Position numbers and translations under genes: made by a program. Shown piece by piece: positions 24,380-34,717 of a stretch of DNA of 64,000 nucleotides. Below the pieces are notes generated by a model, which did no database searches, was not told where the DNA came from, and worked only from the letters and a program-made list of their open reading frames with translations. Numbering within the stretch: the first letter of the stretch is position 1; every line of letters begins with the position of its first letter. This DNA comes from JBBQSN01 sp963825505 (lineage in GTDB: Bacteria; Actinomycetota; Actinomycetes; Actinomycetales; CAWJMD01): contig CAWGTL010000006.1 of NCBI GenBank assembly GCA_963825505.1, forward strand, positions 58,341 through 122,340, read 5' to 3'.

Positions 24380-25465
24380 GTGGAGCAGACCGCGAGCCGG
24401 CCCGACGTCGACCACGGCCCCGTCGACGCCCTGGTGGACTGGGACCTCGCGGTGCAGGCAGCAGGTCACCTCGTGCGCCCGGGCCCGCAGGTCGGCGCCG
24501 ACGAGGCGCACCAGGTGGTCGAGCAGCTGCGCGGCTTCGCCCGCGACTCCACCGGTTACGTGGCCGAGACCACGGGGCTGGTCGCCACCCCGGGCGAGGA
24601 CGTCCTCGTGGTCGACCGCGCCGGGTGGGTCACCGCCAACGTCGACGCCTTCCGCGAGCTGCTCGCCCCGGCCGTCGCCGCCGCGCAGGCCAAGCGGGAC
24701 CGCCCGCCGGGCCCGGTGGTGCAGGCAGTGGGGCGCAAGGTCACCGGCGTCGAGCTGGGGTCGCTGCTGTCGTTCCTCGCCTCGAAGGTGCTGGGGCAGT
24801 ACGACATCGCCGACCCGGCGGGCGGTCGCCTGCTGCTCGTGGCGCCGAACATCGTCCAGGTGGAGCGCGAGCTCGATGCCGAGCCGGACGACTTCCGGCT
24901 CTGGGTGTGCCTGCACGAGGAGACCCACCGGGTGCAGTTCACCGCCAACCCGTGGCTGCGGCCGCACCTGCTGGAGTCGAGCAGGGCGATGGTCACCGAC
25001 CTGCTCGGCGACCCCGGCCAGCTCACCGACCGCATCACGGCGGCCGCCCGCCAGCTGCCGGACGTGCTGCGCGGAGGCGACGGCAACGGGCTGCTCGAGC
25101 TCGTGCAGTCCCCGGAGCAACGCCACGCCCTGGCCCGCGTCACGGCGGTGATGTCGCTGCTCGAGGGTCACGCCGACGTCGTCATGGACGAGGTCGGGCC
25201 GCAGGTGATCCCGTCGGTGGCCACCATCCGCGAGCGCTTCACCGCCCGGCGCGCGGGCAGCGGAGGCCTCGACCGGATGCTGCGCCGCCTGCTCGGGCTC
25301 GACGCCAAGATGCGGCAGTACCGCGACGGTGCCGGCTTCGTCCGGGGGGTGACCGGGTCGGTCGGCACCGAGGGCTTCAACGCGGTCTGGACCTCGCCGG
25401 ACACCCTGCCCCTGCCCGAGGAGATCACCGACCCGGTCGCCTGGGTGCGACGGGTGCACGGCTAG
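24380..25465 (+). CDS. Zinc-dependent metalloprotease-like protein, DUF2342 family
   Basis: 361 residues. CLHEETHRVQF provides an HExxH zinc site (about residues 176-180), and the conserved EGHADVVMDEVG further on supplies likely third ligands; the family is annotated as a zinc metalloprotease or, from an older gene-context label, as F420 biosynthesis-associated. No signal peptide. Its fixed place between dacB and tilS is conserved across actinomycetes, but its substrate is unknown. GTG 24380; 40 bases after dacB, 7 before tilS. Confidence 0.88.
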   Translation: MEQTASRPDVDHGPVDALVDWDLAVQAAGHLVRPGPQVGADEAHQVVEQLRGFARDSTGYVAETTGLVATPGEDVLVVDRAGWVTANVDAFRELLAPAVAAAQAKRDRPPGPVVQAVGRKVTGVELGSLLSFLASKVLGQYDIADPAGGRLLLVAPNIVQVERELDAEPDDFRLWVCLHEETHRVQFTANPWLRPHLLESSRAMVTDLLGDPGQLTDRITAAARQLPDVLRGGDGNGLLELVQSPEQRHALARVTAVMSLLEGHADVVMDEVGPQVIPSVATIRERFTARRAGSGGLDRMLRRLLGLDAKMRQYRDGAGFVRGVTGSVGTEGFNAVWTSPDTLPLPEEITDPVAWVRRVHG

Positions 25466-25472
25466 GTCCCGC

Positions 25473-26468
25473 GTGGGCGGACCCTCGTCCGCGGTCGCGG
25501 CGACGCGCGCCGCGGTGCGCGCGGCACTCGCCGACCTCGCGCCGGTCGTCACCGGCGCGGCCGCACCGCTCGTGCTCGTCGCGTGCAGCGGCGGGCCGGA
25601 CTCGCTCGCCCTGGCCGCCGCCACGGCCCACCTGGCCGCGCGACCGGACGCGCCGGTGCGCGCCGGGGCGGTCGTCGTCGACCACGGCCTGCAGGACGGC
25701 AGCGACGAGGTGGCGGCCGGGGCGGCCGCGTCCTGCCGCGCGCTCGGCCTCGACCCGGTCGACGTGGTCCGGGTCCGGGTCGAGCCCGACGGCTCCGGCC
25801 CTGAGGCGGCGGCGCGCAGCGCCCGCTTCGCGGCGCTGGACGAGGTGGCCGACCGGCTCGGCGCCTGCGCCGTCCTGCTCGGGCACACCCTCGACGACCA
25901 GGCCGAGCAGGTGCTGCTCGGCCTCGCCCGCGGCTCCGGCGCCCGGTCGCTGTCGGGCATGGCCACGGTGCGCGGCCGGTACCGCCGTCCCCTGCTCGAG
26001 GTGCCTCGCGCCACGGTCCGGTCGTCGCTGGACGACCTCGGACTGCGTGCCCACGACGACCCGACCAACGCCGACCCGGCGACGGCGCGGGCGCGGGTGC
26101 GGCACCGGGTGCTGCCGGTGCTGGAGGCAGAGCTCGGACCCGGGGTCGCCGCGGCGCTCGCCCGCACCGCCGCGCAGCTGCGCGAGGACGCCGACGCCCT
26201 CGACGTCGCCGCGTCGGCCGTCCCGCTCGGGGCAGGGGGAGCGCTGCCGGTCGCCGACCTCGTCCCGCTCGAGGGCGCGGTGCGGCGCAGGGTGCTGCGC
26301 CGGGCGCTGGTGGCGGCGGGCTGCCCGGCCGGTGCGCTGACCCGGGCGCACGTGGTGGCGGTCGACGACCTGCTCGTCCGGTGGAGGGGGCAGGGGCCGG
26401 TCAGCCTGCCGGGTGGTGTCGAGGCGGGCAGGTCGTCTGGGATGCTGTCGGTCGTCCGGACCCTCTGA
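25473..26468 (+). CDS. tilS: tRNA(Ile)-lysidine synthetase
   Basis: 331 residues. The PP-loop SGGPDS lies at residues 39-44 after VLVAC; VVVDHGLQDGSDEVA, LGHTLDDQAEQVLLGLARGSGARSL and the DPTNAD motif that follows it are diagnostic. TilS adds lysine to C34 of the CAU tRNA so it reads AUA. The C-terminal extension of E. coli TilS is absent, as usual in actinobacteria. GTG 25473; stop 55 bases before hpt. Confidence 0.94.
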   Translation: MGGPSSAVAATRAAVRAALADLAPVVTGAAAPLVLVACSGGPDSLALAAATAHLAARPDAPVRAGAVVVDHGLQDGSDEVAAGAAASCRALGLDPVDVVRVRVEPDGSGPEAAARSARFAALDEVADRLGACAVLLGHTLDDQAEQVLLGLARGSGARSLSGMATVRGRYRRPLLEVPRATVRSSLDDLGLRAHDDPTNADPATARARVRHRVLPVLEAELGPGVAAALARTAAQLREDADALDVAASAVPLGAGGALPVADLVPLEGAVRRRVLRRALVAAGCPAGALTRAHVVAVDDLLVRWRGQGPVSLPGGVEAGRSSGMLSVVRTL

Positions 26469-26486
26469 TCCGGGCCTCTGGTCCGA

Positions 26487-26507
26487 CCCCCCGACCCCCC
26501 GACCCCC
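26487..26507. repeat. Three C-runs directly upstream of the hpt ribosome site
   Basis: Six, six and five cytosines (26487-26492, 26495-26500, 26503-26507) are separated by GA, a 8-bp unit repeated. On the other strand this gives three G-runs that could form a quadruplex with a further GG. It abuts the GAGGAG ribosome site at 26508-26513. Confidence 0.45.
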
Positions 26508-26522
26508 GAGGAGCACCTGCCG

Positions 26523-27077
<555 letters not shown>

Positions 27078-27206
27078 CCGCACCCCGGGGTGCGGAACCG
27101 CCACAGAGGGCGGAGCGTTGGACAGGAGCAAGCCGCACGCGGCGCCGGTGTACCGTCGTCGCAGGTCAGGACCGACAGGAAGGACGGGGCGGGCAGCCCC
27201 GCACCG

Positions 27207-29246
<2,040 letters not shown>

Positions 29247-29255
29247 GTCCGGCGG

Positions 29256-30827
29256 GTGGACGAACGCGAGGGGACGGGCGACGTCGGCCCCGGGGAGGTC
29301 GACCTGCCCCGGATCGAGGCGGCCGTCCGCGAGATCCTGCTCGCGATCGGCGAGGACCCCGACCGCGACGGTCTGCGGAAGACCCCTGCTCGGGTGGCGC
29401 GCTCGTACGCCGAGATCTTCGCCGGCCTGTCGATGAAGGCCGAGGACGTGCTGCAGACCACCTTCGACCTCGGCCACGACGAGATGGTCCTGGTCAAGGA
29501 CATCGAGGTGTACAGCACGTGCGTCCCGTCCAAGCAGAACGTCAACGCGGTCGGCGGGCAGAAGCAGGCGCGAGAGGTGCGTGTCGGGGACAGGCTGTGG
29601 ACGCTGGTCGACGGACGAGCCGAGCAGACCGAGGTCACCCAGGTCACGAGCCGGCAGACCCGGGACCTGGTGGAGGTGGTCACGAGCGCAGGGTCGTTCA
29701 CGGTGACGCCGGATCACCCGCTCGCCACGCCCGGGGGTTGGCAGGAGGCCAAGGACGTCGCGGGCACGCAGATCGAGTGGACGCCCCCGCGCAAGCTGAG
29801 CCGACGACGTCCCAAGATCCGTACCGGCTACGACTTCGGCTACATGGTCGGCGCGTCGTGCGCCGACGGCACAGTCGGCAAGAACGACGTGTCGCTGGTC
29901 GTCAACGACATCGACTTCGCCAAGCGGTTCGCGTACGCGCTGTACGACAGCACGGAGCTGGACTGCCGGATCGAGCCCGTCACCCGGCCGTCCTCGTTCC
30001 TGGGTCGGGACGTAGCCGGTCACCGGGTCCGCGTGGTGTCGTCCTACCTGGCGGACCTGCTGCGTCAGTACGTCGGCGGCGACGCGCACCACATGCGCCA
30101 GAGGCTCCCTCGCGTCGTCCTGTGCGACCACGTCACGTTCGAGGGCTTCCTCGACGGCTACGTCGACGGCGACGGCTTCCGCCCGAAGACCAGCGACGGC
30201 CGCATCATCAGCAGCGGCAACCCTCCGTTCCTCAAGGAGCTCGCTGACGTCGTCGGGGCGCGGTTCACCCCTCGTCGACCCGTCAGCCAGCTGTACGTCG
30301 CCGACAGCTGGTTCCGACGTCACGGCTTCCGTCAGGAGGACCATCGCACCGATCTCCTGGAGTCGGAGTGGGTCGACGTGCTCGAGGTGCGACCCGTGCG
30401 CGCGTCCGGCGCGAAGCCGTACACGGTCTACAGCTTCCAGTGCGAGCCGTACCCCACCTTCCTCATCAGCGGCCACCTGACGCACAACTGCGAGCACCAT
30501 CTCGTGCCGTTCCACGGGGTGGCGCACGTCGGCTACATCCCCTCCAAGGAGGGCAAGATCGCCGGGCTGTCGAAGTTCGCCCGGCTGGTCGAGGTGTACG
30601 CCCGTCGGCCGCAGGTGCAGGAGCGGCTCACCTCGCAGGTGGCCGACGCCCTGATGGACATCCTCGAGCCGCGCGGCGTCATCGTCGTGGTCGAGTGCGA
30701 GCACCTGTGCATGTCGATGCGCGGGGTCCGCAAGCCGGGCGCCCGCACCGTCACCTCCGCGATGCGCGGGCAGATGCGCGACCCCGCGACCCGGGCCGAG
30801 GCGCTCAGCCTGATCCTCGGGCGGTAG
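29256..30827 (+). CDS. folE: GTP cyclohydrolase I interrupted by an intein
   Basis: 523 codons, against about 200 for the family. Residues 1-88 are the FolE N-terminus (IEAAVREILLAIGEDPDRDGL, LRKTPARVARSYAEIF); residues 89-411 are an intein; residues 412-523 resume with CEHHLVPFHGVAHVGYIP, KFARLVEVYARRPQVQERLT and ECEHLCMSMRGVRKPG. Excising 323 residues leaves exactly 200 and rebuilds YSTCEHHLVPF. FolE converts GTP to 7,8-dihydroneopterin triphosphate with a zinc held by Cys412, His415 and the later Cys of HLCM. GTG 29256 follows ftsH; folP starts 5 bases after the stop. Enzyme activity must depend on splicing. Confidence 0.97.
   Translation: MDEREGTGDVGPGEVDLPRIEAAVREILLAIGEDPDRDGLRKTPARVARSYAEIFAGLSMKAEDVLQTTFDLGHDEMVLVKDIEVYSTCVPSKQNVNAVGGQKQAREVRVGDRLWTLVDGRAEQTEVTQVTSRQTRDLVEVVTSAGSFTVTPDHPLATPGGWQEAKDVAGTQIEWTPPRKLSRRRPKIRTGYDFGYMVGASCADGTVGKNDVSLVVNDIDFAKRFAYALYDSTELDCRIEPVTRPSSFLGRDVAGHRVRVVSSYLADLLRQYVGGDAHHMRQRLPRVVLCDHVTFEGFLDGYVDGDGFRPKTSDGRIISSGNPPFLKELADVVGARFTPRRPVSQLYVADSWFRRHGFRQEDHRTDLLESEWVDVLEVRPVRASGAKPYTVYSFQCEPYPTFLISGHLTHNCEHHLVPFHGVAHVGYIPSKEGKIAGLSKFARLVEVYARRPQVQERLTSQVADALMDILEPRGVIVVVECEHLCMSMRGVRKPGARTVTSAMRGQMRDPATRAEALSLILGR
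29520..30488 (+). mobile_element. Intein with LAGLIDADG homing endonuclease, inside folE
   Basis: 323 residues, numbered from Cys1. Block A: Cys1 with VRVGDRLWTL at 20-29. Block B: TVTPDHP with Thr63 and His66. Endonuclease: first LAGLIDADG-like helix FGYMVGASCADG (106-117, acid Asp116), second FLDGYVDGDG (210-219, acid Asp218). Block F: VYSFQCEPYPTFLISG. Block G: His322-Asn323 before extein Cys+1. All class 1 splicing residues (Cys1, Thr-x-x-His, His-Asn, Cys+1) are present, so splicing and homing both look intact. Two 60-base rows inside count 68% G+C against 75% and 80% in folE flanks, supporting transfer. Confidence 0.95.
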
Positions 30828-30831
30828 CCGG

Positions 30832-31704
30832 ATGGGCGCCGACGCCGTGACGCCGGCCGGCCTGCGCACGCAGGTCGGTGGCCGCTGCCTCGTGATGGGC
30901 GTCGTCAACGTGACGCCAGACTCCTTCAGCGACGGCGGGGAGTGGTTCGAGCCGGACGCCGCGATCGCGCACGGGATGGACCTGCTGGCCCAGGGGGCCG
31001 ACCTGCTCGACGTCGGCGGGGAGTCGACCCGTCCCGGCGCCGGGCGCGTCCCGGTGGCCGAGGAGCTGCGGCGGGTGCTCCCCGTGGTCACCGAGCTCGC
31101 CTCTGCCGGAGCGGTGGTCAGCGTCGACACGATGCGCGCCGAGGTGGCGCAGCAGGCCCTCGACGCCGGCGCCCGCGTGGTCAACGACGTGAGCGGCGGG
31201 CTCGCCGACCCGCACCTCCCGCACGTGGTGGCCGACGCCGGCGTCCCGTACGTGGTCATGCACTGGCGGGGCCACAGCACCGACATGGAGGCGCTCGCGG
31301 TGTACGACGACGGCCGCAGCGTCGCCGCCACCGTGCGCGACGAGCTGCGGGAGCGGGTCGACGACCTCGTCCGCGTCGGTCTCGACCCCGACCTGCTGGT
31401 GCTCGACCCGGGCCTCGGGTTCGCCAAGAGCGGTGACCAGAACTGGCAGGTGCTGCAGGGTCTCGACGACGTGCTGGGCCTCGGCCAGCCGGTGCTGGTG
31501 GGCGCGTCCCGCAAACGCTTCCTCGGCCACCTGCTCGCCGGCGCCGACGGGCCCGTCGCGCCCACCGACCGCGACGCCGCCACCGCCGCGACGAGCGCTC
31601 TGGCCGCCGCGGCCGGGGTCTGGGCCGTGCGGGTGCACGACGTCCCGCCCACCCTCGACGCCGTGCGGGTGGCGCAGGCCTGGACCGGCGGGGGGGCCAC
31701 GTGA
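30832..31704 (+). CDS. folP: Dihydropteroate synthase
   Basis: 290 residues, TIM barrel. MGVVNVTPDSFSDGG, LDVGGESTRPGA, DVSGG, LDPGLGFAKSGDQN and GASRKRFLG carry the pterin and p-aminobenzoate sites. It joins p-aminobenzoate to the pterin pyrophosphate and is the sulfonamide target. ATG 30832 is 5 bases after folE; its end overlaps folB by 4 bases. The extra Gly/Ala-rich end is not conserved. Confidence 0.96.
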   Translation: MGADAVTPAGLRTQVGGRCLVMGVVNVTPDSFSDGGEWFEPDAAIAHGMDLLAQGADLLDVGGESTRPGAGRVPVAEELRRVLPVVTELASAGAVVSVDTMRAEVAQQALDAGARVVNDVSGGLADPHLPHVVADAGVPYVVMHWRGHSTDMEALAVYDDGRSVAATVRDELRERVDDLVRVGLDPDLLVLDPGLGFAKSGDQNWQVLQGLDDVLGLGQPVLVGASRKRFLGHLLAGADGPVAPTDRDAATAATSALAAAAGVWAVRVHDVPPTLDAVRVAQAWTGGGAT

Positions 31705-32093
31705 CCACGCCGCCGGACCCCTCCTTCCCGGACCGGATCGAGCTGATCGGCCTGCGCGCGAGGGGTTTCCACGGCGTCTTCGACTTCGAGCGCCGCGAGG
31801 GGCAGGAGTTCGTCGTCGACGTCGTGCTGCACGTCGACGCCCGCGCTGCGGCGGCGTCGGACGACCTCGCCGACACCGTGCACTACGGCGACCTCGCCGA
31901 GCAGGTGCACGCCGTCGTCACGGGTGAACCCGTCGACCTGATCGAGACGCTGGCCTCGCGGATCGCGGAGGTCGCGCTGGCGCCCGAGGGCGTCGGGGCC
32001 GTCGACGTCGCGGTGCACAAGCCGCAGGCGCCGGTGACGGTCGCCTTCGACGACGTCGTGGTGCGCGTCCACCGCCGACGGGAGGGCCCGTGA
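31701..32093 (+). CDS. folB: Dihydroneopterin aldolase
   Basis: 130 residues. IELIGLRARGFHGVFDFERREGQEFVVDV contains the conserved Glu/Tyr-equivalent region, VHYGDLAEQV follows, then DLIETLASRIAE and the catalytic-lysine strand VDVAVHKPQAPV. It cleaves dihydroneopterin to the 6-hydroxymethyl pterin. GTG 31701 overlaps folP; its stop overlaps folK, so folP-folB-folK are translationally coupled. Confidence 0.95.
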   Translation: MTTPPDPSFPDRIELIGLRARGFHGVFDFERREGQEFVVDVVLHVDARAAAASDDLADTVHYGDLAEQVHAVVTGEPVDLIETLASRIAEVALAPEGVGAVDVAVHKPQAPVTVAFDDVVVRVHRRREGP

Positions 32094-32621
32094 CCGCACC
32101 GGTCCGCGAGGTGCCGGTGGTGCTGGCCCTCGGCACCAACCTCGGTGACCGCGAGGCGGTGCTCCGCTCGGCCGTCGCGGCGCTCGCGGCCGTCGACGGG
32201 CTCGTCGTGCATGCGGTCTCGCCCGTGGTCGAGACCGACCCGGTGGGCGGACCCGACCAGCCCGACTACCTCAACGCCGTGGTGCTCGCCGCGACCGGCC
32301 TGACCCCCGCCGACCTCCTCGCAGCCTGCCAGGAGGTGGAGGCCGACCACGACCGTGTGCGTGAGATCCGTTGGGGTCCGAGAACTCTCGACGTCGACGT
32401 CATCGCGTACGGCGAGACGGTGAGCGACGACCCGGTGCTGACCCTGCCGCACCCGCGCGCCCACGAGCGCGGCTTCGTCCTGGTGCCGTGGTCAGCTGGC
32501 CGACCCCGAGGCCGTGCTCCCCGGCCCGCAGGGTGGTCCGGTCGCCGACCTCGCAGCGCACGCCGCCGACCGCGACGGTGTCCGACTGCGTCCGGACGTC
32601 GAGATCGGGGTGCCGCGGTGA
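32090..32621 (+). CDS. folK: 6-hydroxymethyl-dihydropterin pyrophosphokinase, frameshifted near the 3-prime end
   Basis: Residues 1-134 are normal FolK: VVLALGTNLGDREAVL, PVVETDPVGGPDQPDYLN, IRWGPRTLDVDVIAYG with the two metal-binding Asp, and PHPRAHERGFVLVPW. After Trp134 (codon 32489-32491) the frame turns to Arg/Pro-rich nonsense, while the next frame from 32493 continues a proper FolK ending, QLADPEAVLPGPQGG to EIGVPR, and stops at 32619-32621. One extra base or two missing bases at 32492 explain it. Because of the break the first frame runs on into DUF3180 and imitates a 340-residue fusion. Confidence 0.85.
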
Positions 32622-33112
32622 CGGGCAGCCGGCCCAAGGTCCTGGTCGTCGCGGCGCTCGTGGCGGCGGTGCTCGGCTTCGCCGTCGCGCAGTCGTTCGA
32701 GGCACGCGGCGGGCAGCCGCTGCCCGTGCCGTGGACGGCGCTGGTGCTGCTGCTCGCGATGGCCGTGTCGGTGCTCGTGGTCGCCTGGCCGGTGCGCCGG
32801 TGGAACGGGGGCGACCGCAGCCGTCCGCTCGACCCGCTGCGCGCCGCCCGTGCTGCCGTGCTCGCCAAGGCCGCGAGCCACGCGGGCGCCGCCCTGATCG
32901 GCTGGTTCGCCGGCCAGGGTCTCGCGGTGGTCGGCGACCTCACCATCGAGCCGCGGCGCGACCGGTTCACGGTGGCGCTGGTGGCGGTGCTCCTCGCGGC
33001 CGCGGTGACGGTCTCCGGGCTGGTGGCCGAGCGCTGGTGCCGTCGGCGTCCGGACCCGGACGAGCGGGACCAGCGGGACGATCGCGGCCGGGACGACCAC
33101 CGCGGCTCCTAG
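32618..33112 (+). CDS. DUF3180 membrane protein
   Basis: 164 residues with four hydrophobic segments: VLVVAALVAAVLGFAVA, WTALVLLLAMAVSVLVVAW, AALIGWFAGQGLAVV and FTVALVAVLLAAAVTVSGLV. AVLAKAASHAGAALIGW is the conserved DUF3180 core. GTG 32618 overlaps the true folK stop (GTGA). The gene follows folK in most actinomycetes; no function is known. The C-terminus is charged (Asp/Arg-rich). Its TAG stop shares the CTAG of the converging hydrolase gene. Confidence 0.87.
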   Translation: MTGSRPKVLVVAALVAAVLGFAVAQSFEARGGQPLPVPWTALVLLLAMAVSVLVVAWPVRRWNGGDRSRPLDPLRAARAAVLAKAASHAGAALIGWFAGQGLAVVGDLTIEPRRDRFTVALVAVLLAAAVTVSGLVAERWCRRRPDPDERDQRDDRGRDDHRGS

Positions 33113-33987
33113 ACGCTCGACCTCGCGCGGTCGGCGAGCGCTCGCACGAGCTGCGCGACGCGCGGCGCGTCCGAGCGTCCGATGTCGTGGCCCGAGCGCG
33201 GCAGCAGCTCCAGCGTGCTGCCCGGCACGCGGCGGGCGACCAGGTGCGCGGCCGCCGGCCGGATGAGCGGGTCGAGCGCGCCGTGCAGCACCAGGGTCGG
33301 GACCCGCAGCGACCCGATCCCCCCGCCGTGCCAGGTGGCGCTCATCTGCCGGCTCTGGGCGTCGGTGTCGCGCAGCCCGCTGACCTGGTCGCGCTCCGCG
33401 ACGGCGCGTGCCGCGTTCTCGTCGAAGTCCGGGCCGCTCAGGGCCCGCTGCATCGCGACCGCCGCCTCGACATCGCCCTCCGGGGTGCGGGGGAACCGCC
33501 CGCGGGCCAGGCGGGCCAGCGTCCGCAGGTCGATCAGGGTGAACCTGCGCAGGGTCCCGACGTCGCACGGCACCGCGCCGGACGTCGTCAGCGTGCGGAC
33601 CCTGCGCGGGTGACGCAGGGCGGTGGCCTGGGCCAGGCCACCACCCATCGAGTGGCCGAGCAGGTGGGCTTCGTCCCACCCGACGGCGTCGAGGACGGCC
33701 AGGACGTCGTCCGTCATGTCCTCGACCGTGTAGACGGTGCGCTTCGAGACGAGCCGGGTGATCGGGCTGGCGCCGGGCGGCGAGGTGAAGCGGGTCGACT
33801 CCCCGGAGTCGCGGTTGTCCATCGACACCACGTGGAAGCCGAGCGAGACCAGCGCCTCCACCAGCGTCGGCGGCCACCAGAAGCGCGACGCCCCCAGGCC
33901 CATCAGCAGCAGCAGCGGCTCGCCTCCGGCGCCGCCGAGGTCCTCCCAGGCGATCTCGACGTCCCCGTTGCGGGCGGTGCCTTCCAT
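33109..33987 (-). CDS. Alpha/beta hydrolase
   Basis: 292 residues. LLLLMGLGASRFWWP (oxyanion region), MDNRDSGES, LLGHSMGGGLAQ with nucleophile Ser about 112, VPTLVLHGALDPLIRP with the acid, and RSGHDIGRSDAP with the catalytic His make a complete triad. It resembles the proline iminopeptidase/epoxide-hydrolase/esterase group; the substrate is unknown. ATG 33987 is preceded by AAAGGGG, better than the first possible start at 34026, which would overlap the operator. It is transcribed divergently from, and likely controlled by, the adjacent TetR gene. Confidence 0.88.
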   Translation of the reverse strand: MEGTARNGDVEIAWEDLGGAGGEPLLLLMGLGASRFWWPPTLVEALVSLGFHVVSMDNRDSGESTRFTSPPGASPITRLVSKRTVYTVEDMTDDVLAVLDAVGWDEAHLLGHSMGGGLAQATALRHPRRVRTLTTSGAVPCDVGTLRRFTLIDLRTLARLARGRFPRTPEGDVEAAVAMQRALSGPDFDENAARAVAERDQVSGLRDTDAQSRQMSATWHGGGIGSLRVPTLVLHGALDPLIRPAAAHLVARRVPGSTLELLPRSGHDIGRSDAPRVAQLVRALADRARSSV

Positions 33988-33996
33988 GACGACCCC

Positions 33997-34017
33997 TTTG
34001 CGATCAGCGTTCGCAAA
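33997..34017. promoter_or_regulatory. Perfect 7+7+7 palindrome, probable TetR operator
   Basis: TTTGCGA (33997-34003), a seven-base spacer, and TCGCAAA (34011-34017) form a perfect dyad in the 56-base divergent spacer. It lies directly upstream of the hydrolase ribosome site, where a TetR dimer would block both genes. It is AT-richer than its surroundings. Confidence 0.7.
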
Positions 34018-34043
34018 CTCTAGCACGCGGCTAGGCTCGGTCG

Positions 34044-34685
34044 GTGACGACAGGGAGGACGGGGCGCCCGCGGGTCCGCTCGCTCGACGACGTCGTCCGG
34101 GTCGCGGTCGCCGTCGCCGACGCCGAGGGGCTCGACGCCGTCACCGTCCGCCGCCTGGCCGCCGAGCTCGGTGGCGGCCCGTCGTCGCTCTACCGGCTCG
34201 TGCGCAGCAGGGACGAGCTGCTCGACCTCGCGCTCGACAGCATCGCCCGCGAGTACCGGCTGCCCCCTCCCAGCGGCGACCCGGTGGAGGACCTCGTCGA
34301 GGTCGGTCGCCAGGCGCGCGAGCTGATGCTGCGCCACCCGTGGGTCGCCGACCGGATCGTGGCCGCACCGGTGCTGGGCCCGCACGGGCTCGTGGTCGTC
34401 GAGCACGTCCTCGAGGTGCTCGACGGCACGCCGTCGGGCGGCCAGGCGGGCCTGGAGCTGTTCGCGGTCCTGATGGGTCACGTGGCGATGGAGGTCCTGA
34501 GCGGCCGGCAGCAGGACCCGGACGACCTCGCCCGGCAGGTGGCGCAGATGGAGGCGACCGTCGCGCGTGGCGAGGCGCCGCACCTCGCGGCAGCGCTCGC
34601 CGGCCCGCAGCGTCCTGCCGGTGACGCGCTCAGCCGGCTGCGGCGCGTGGTCAGGGGAATGGTGACGTCCGACGGTCAGCAGTAG
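34044..34685 (+). CDS. TetR family transcriptional regulator
   Basis: 213 residues. The N-terminal helix-turn-helix (about residues 12-60) reads LDDVVRVAVAVADAEGLDAVTVRRLAAELGGGPSSLYRLVRSRDELLDLAL, and a TetR_C-like helical ligand domain follows. It most probably represses the divergent hydrolase and itself via the palindrome at 33997-34017. GTG 34044. Ligand unknown. Confidence 0.88.
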   Translation: MTTGRTGRPRVRSLDDVVRVAVAVADAEGLDAVTVRRLAAELGGGPSSLYRLVRSRDELLDLALDSIAREYRLPPPSGDPVEDLVEVGRQARELMLRHPWVADRIVAAPVLGPHGLVVVEHVLEVLDGTPSGGQAGLELFAVLMGHVAMEVLSGRQQDPDDLARQVAQMEATVARGEAPHLAAALAGPQRPAGDALSRLRRVVRGMVTSDGQQ

Positions 34686-34717
34686 TGGTCGCGCGCCGTG
34701 GGTGGCAGAGTCGGGGC

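Noticed and set aside
32090..33112. A genuine FolK-DUF3180 fusion protein
   Set aside because: The join region is nonsense and the correct FolK end exists one frame away, ending in a GTGA overlap with DUF3180.
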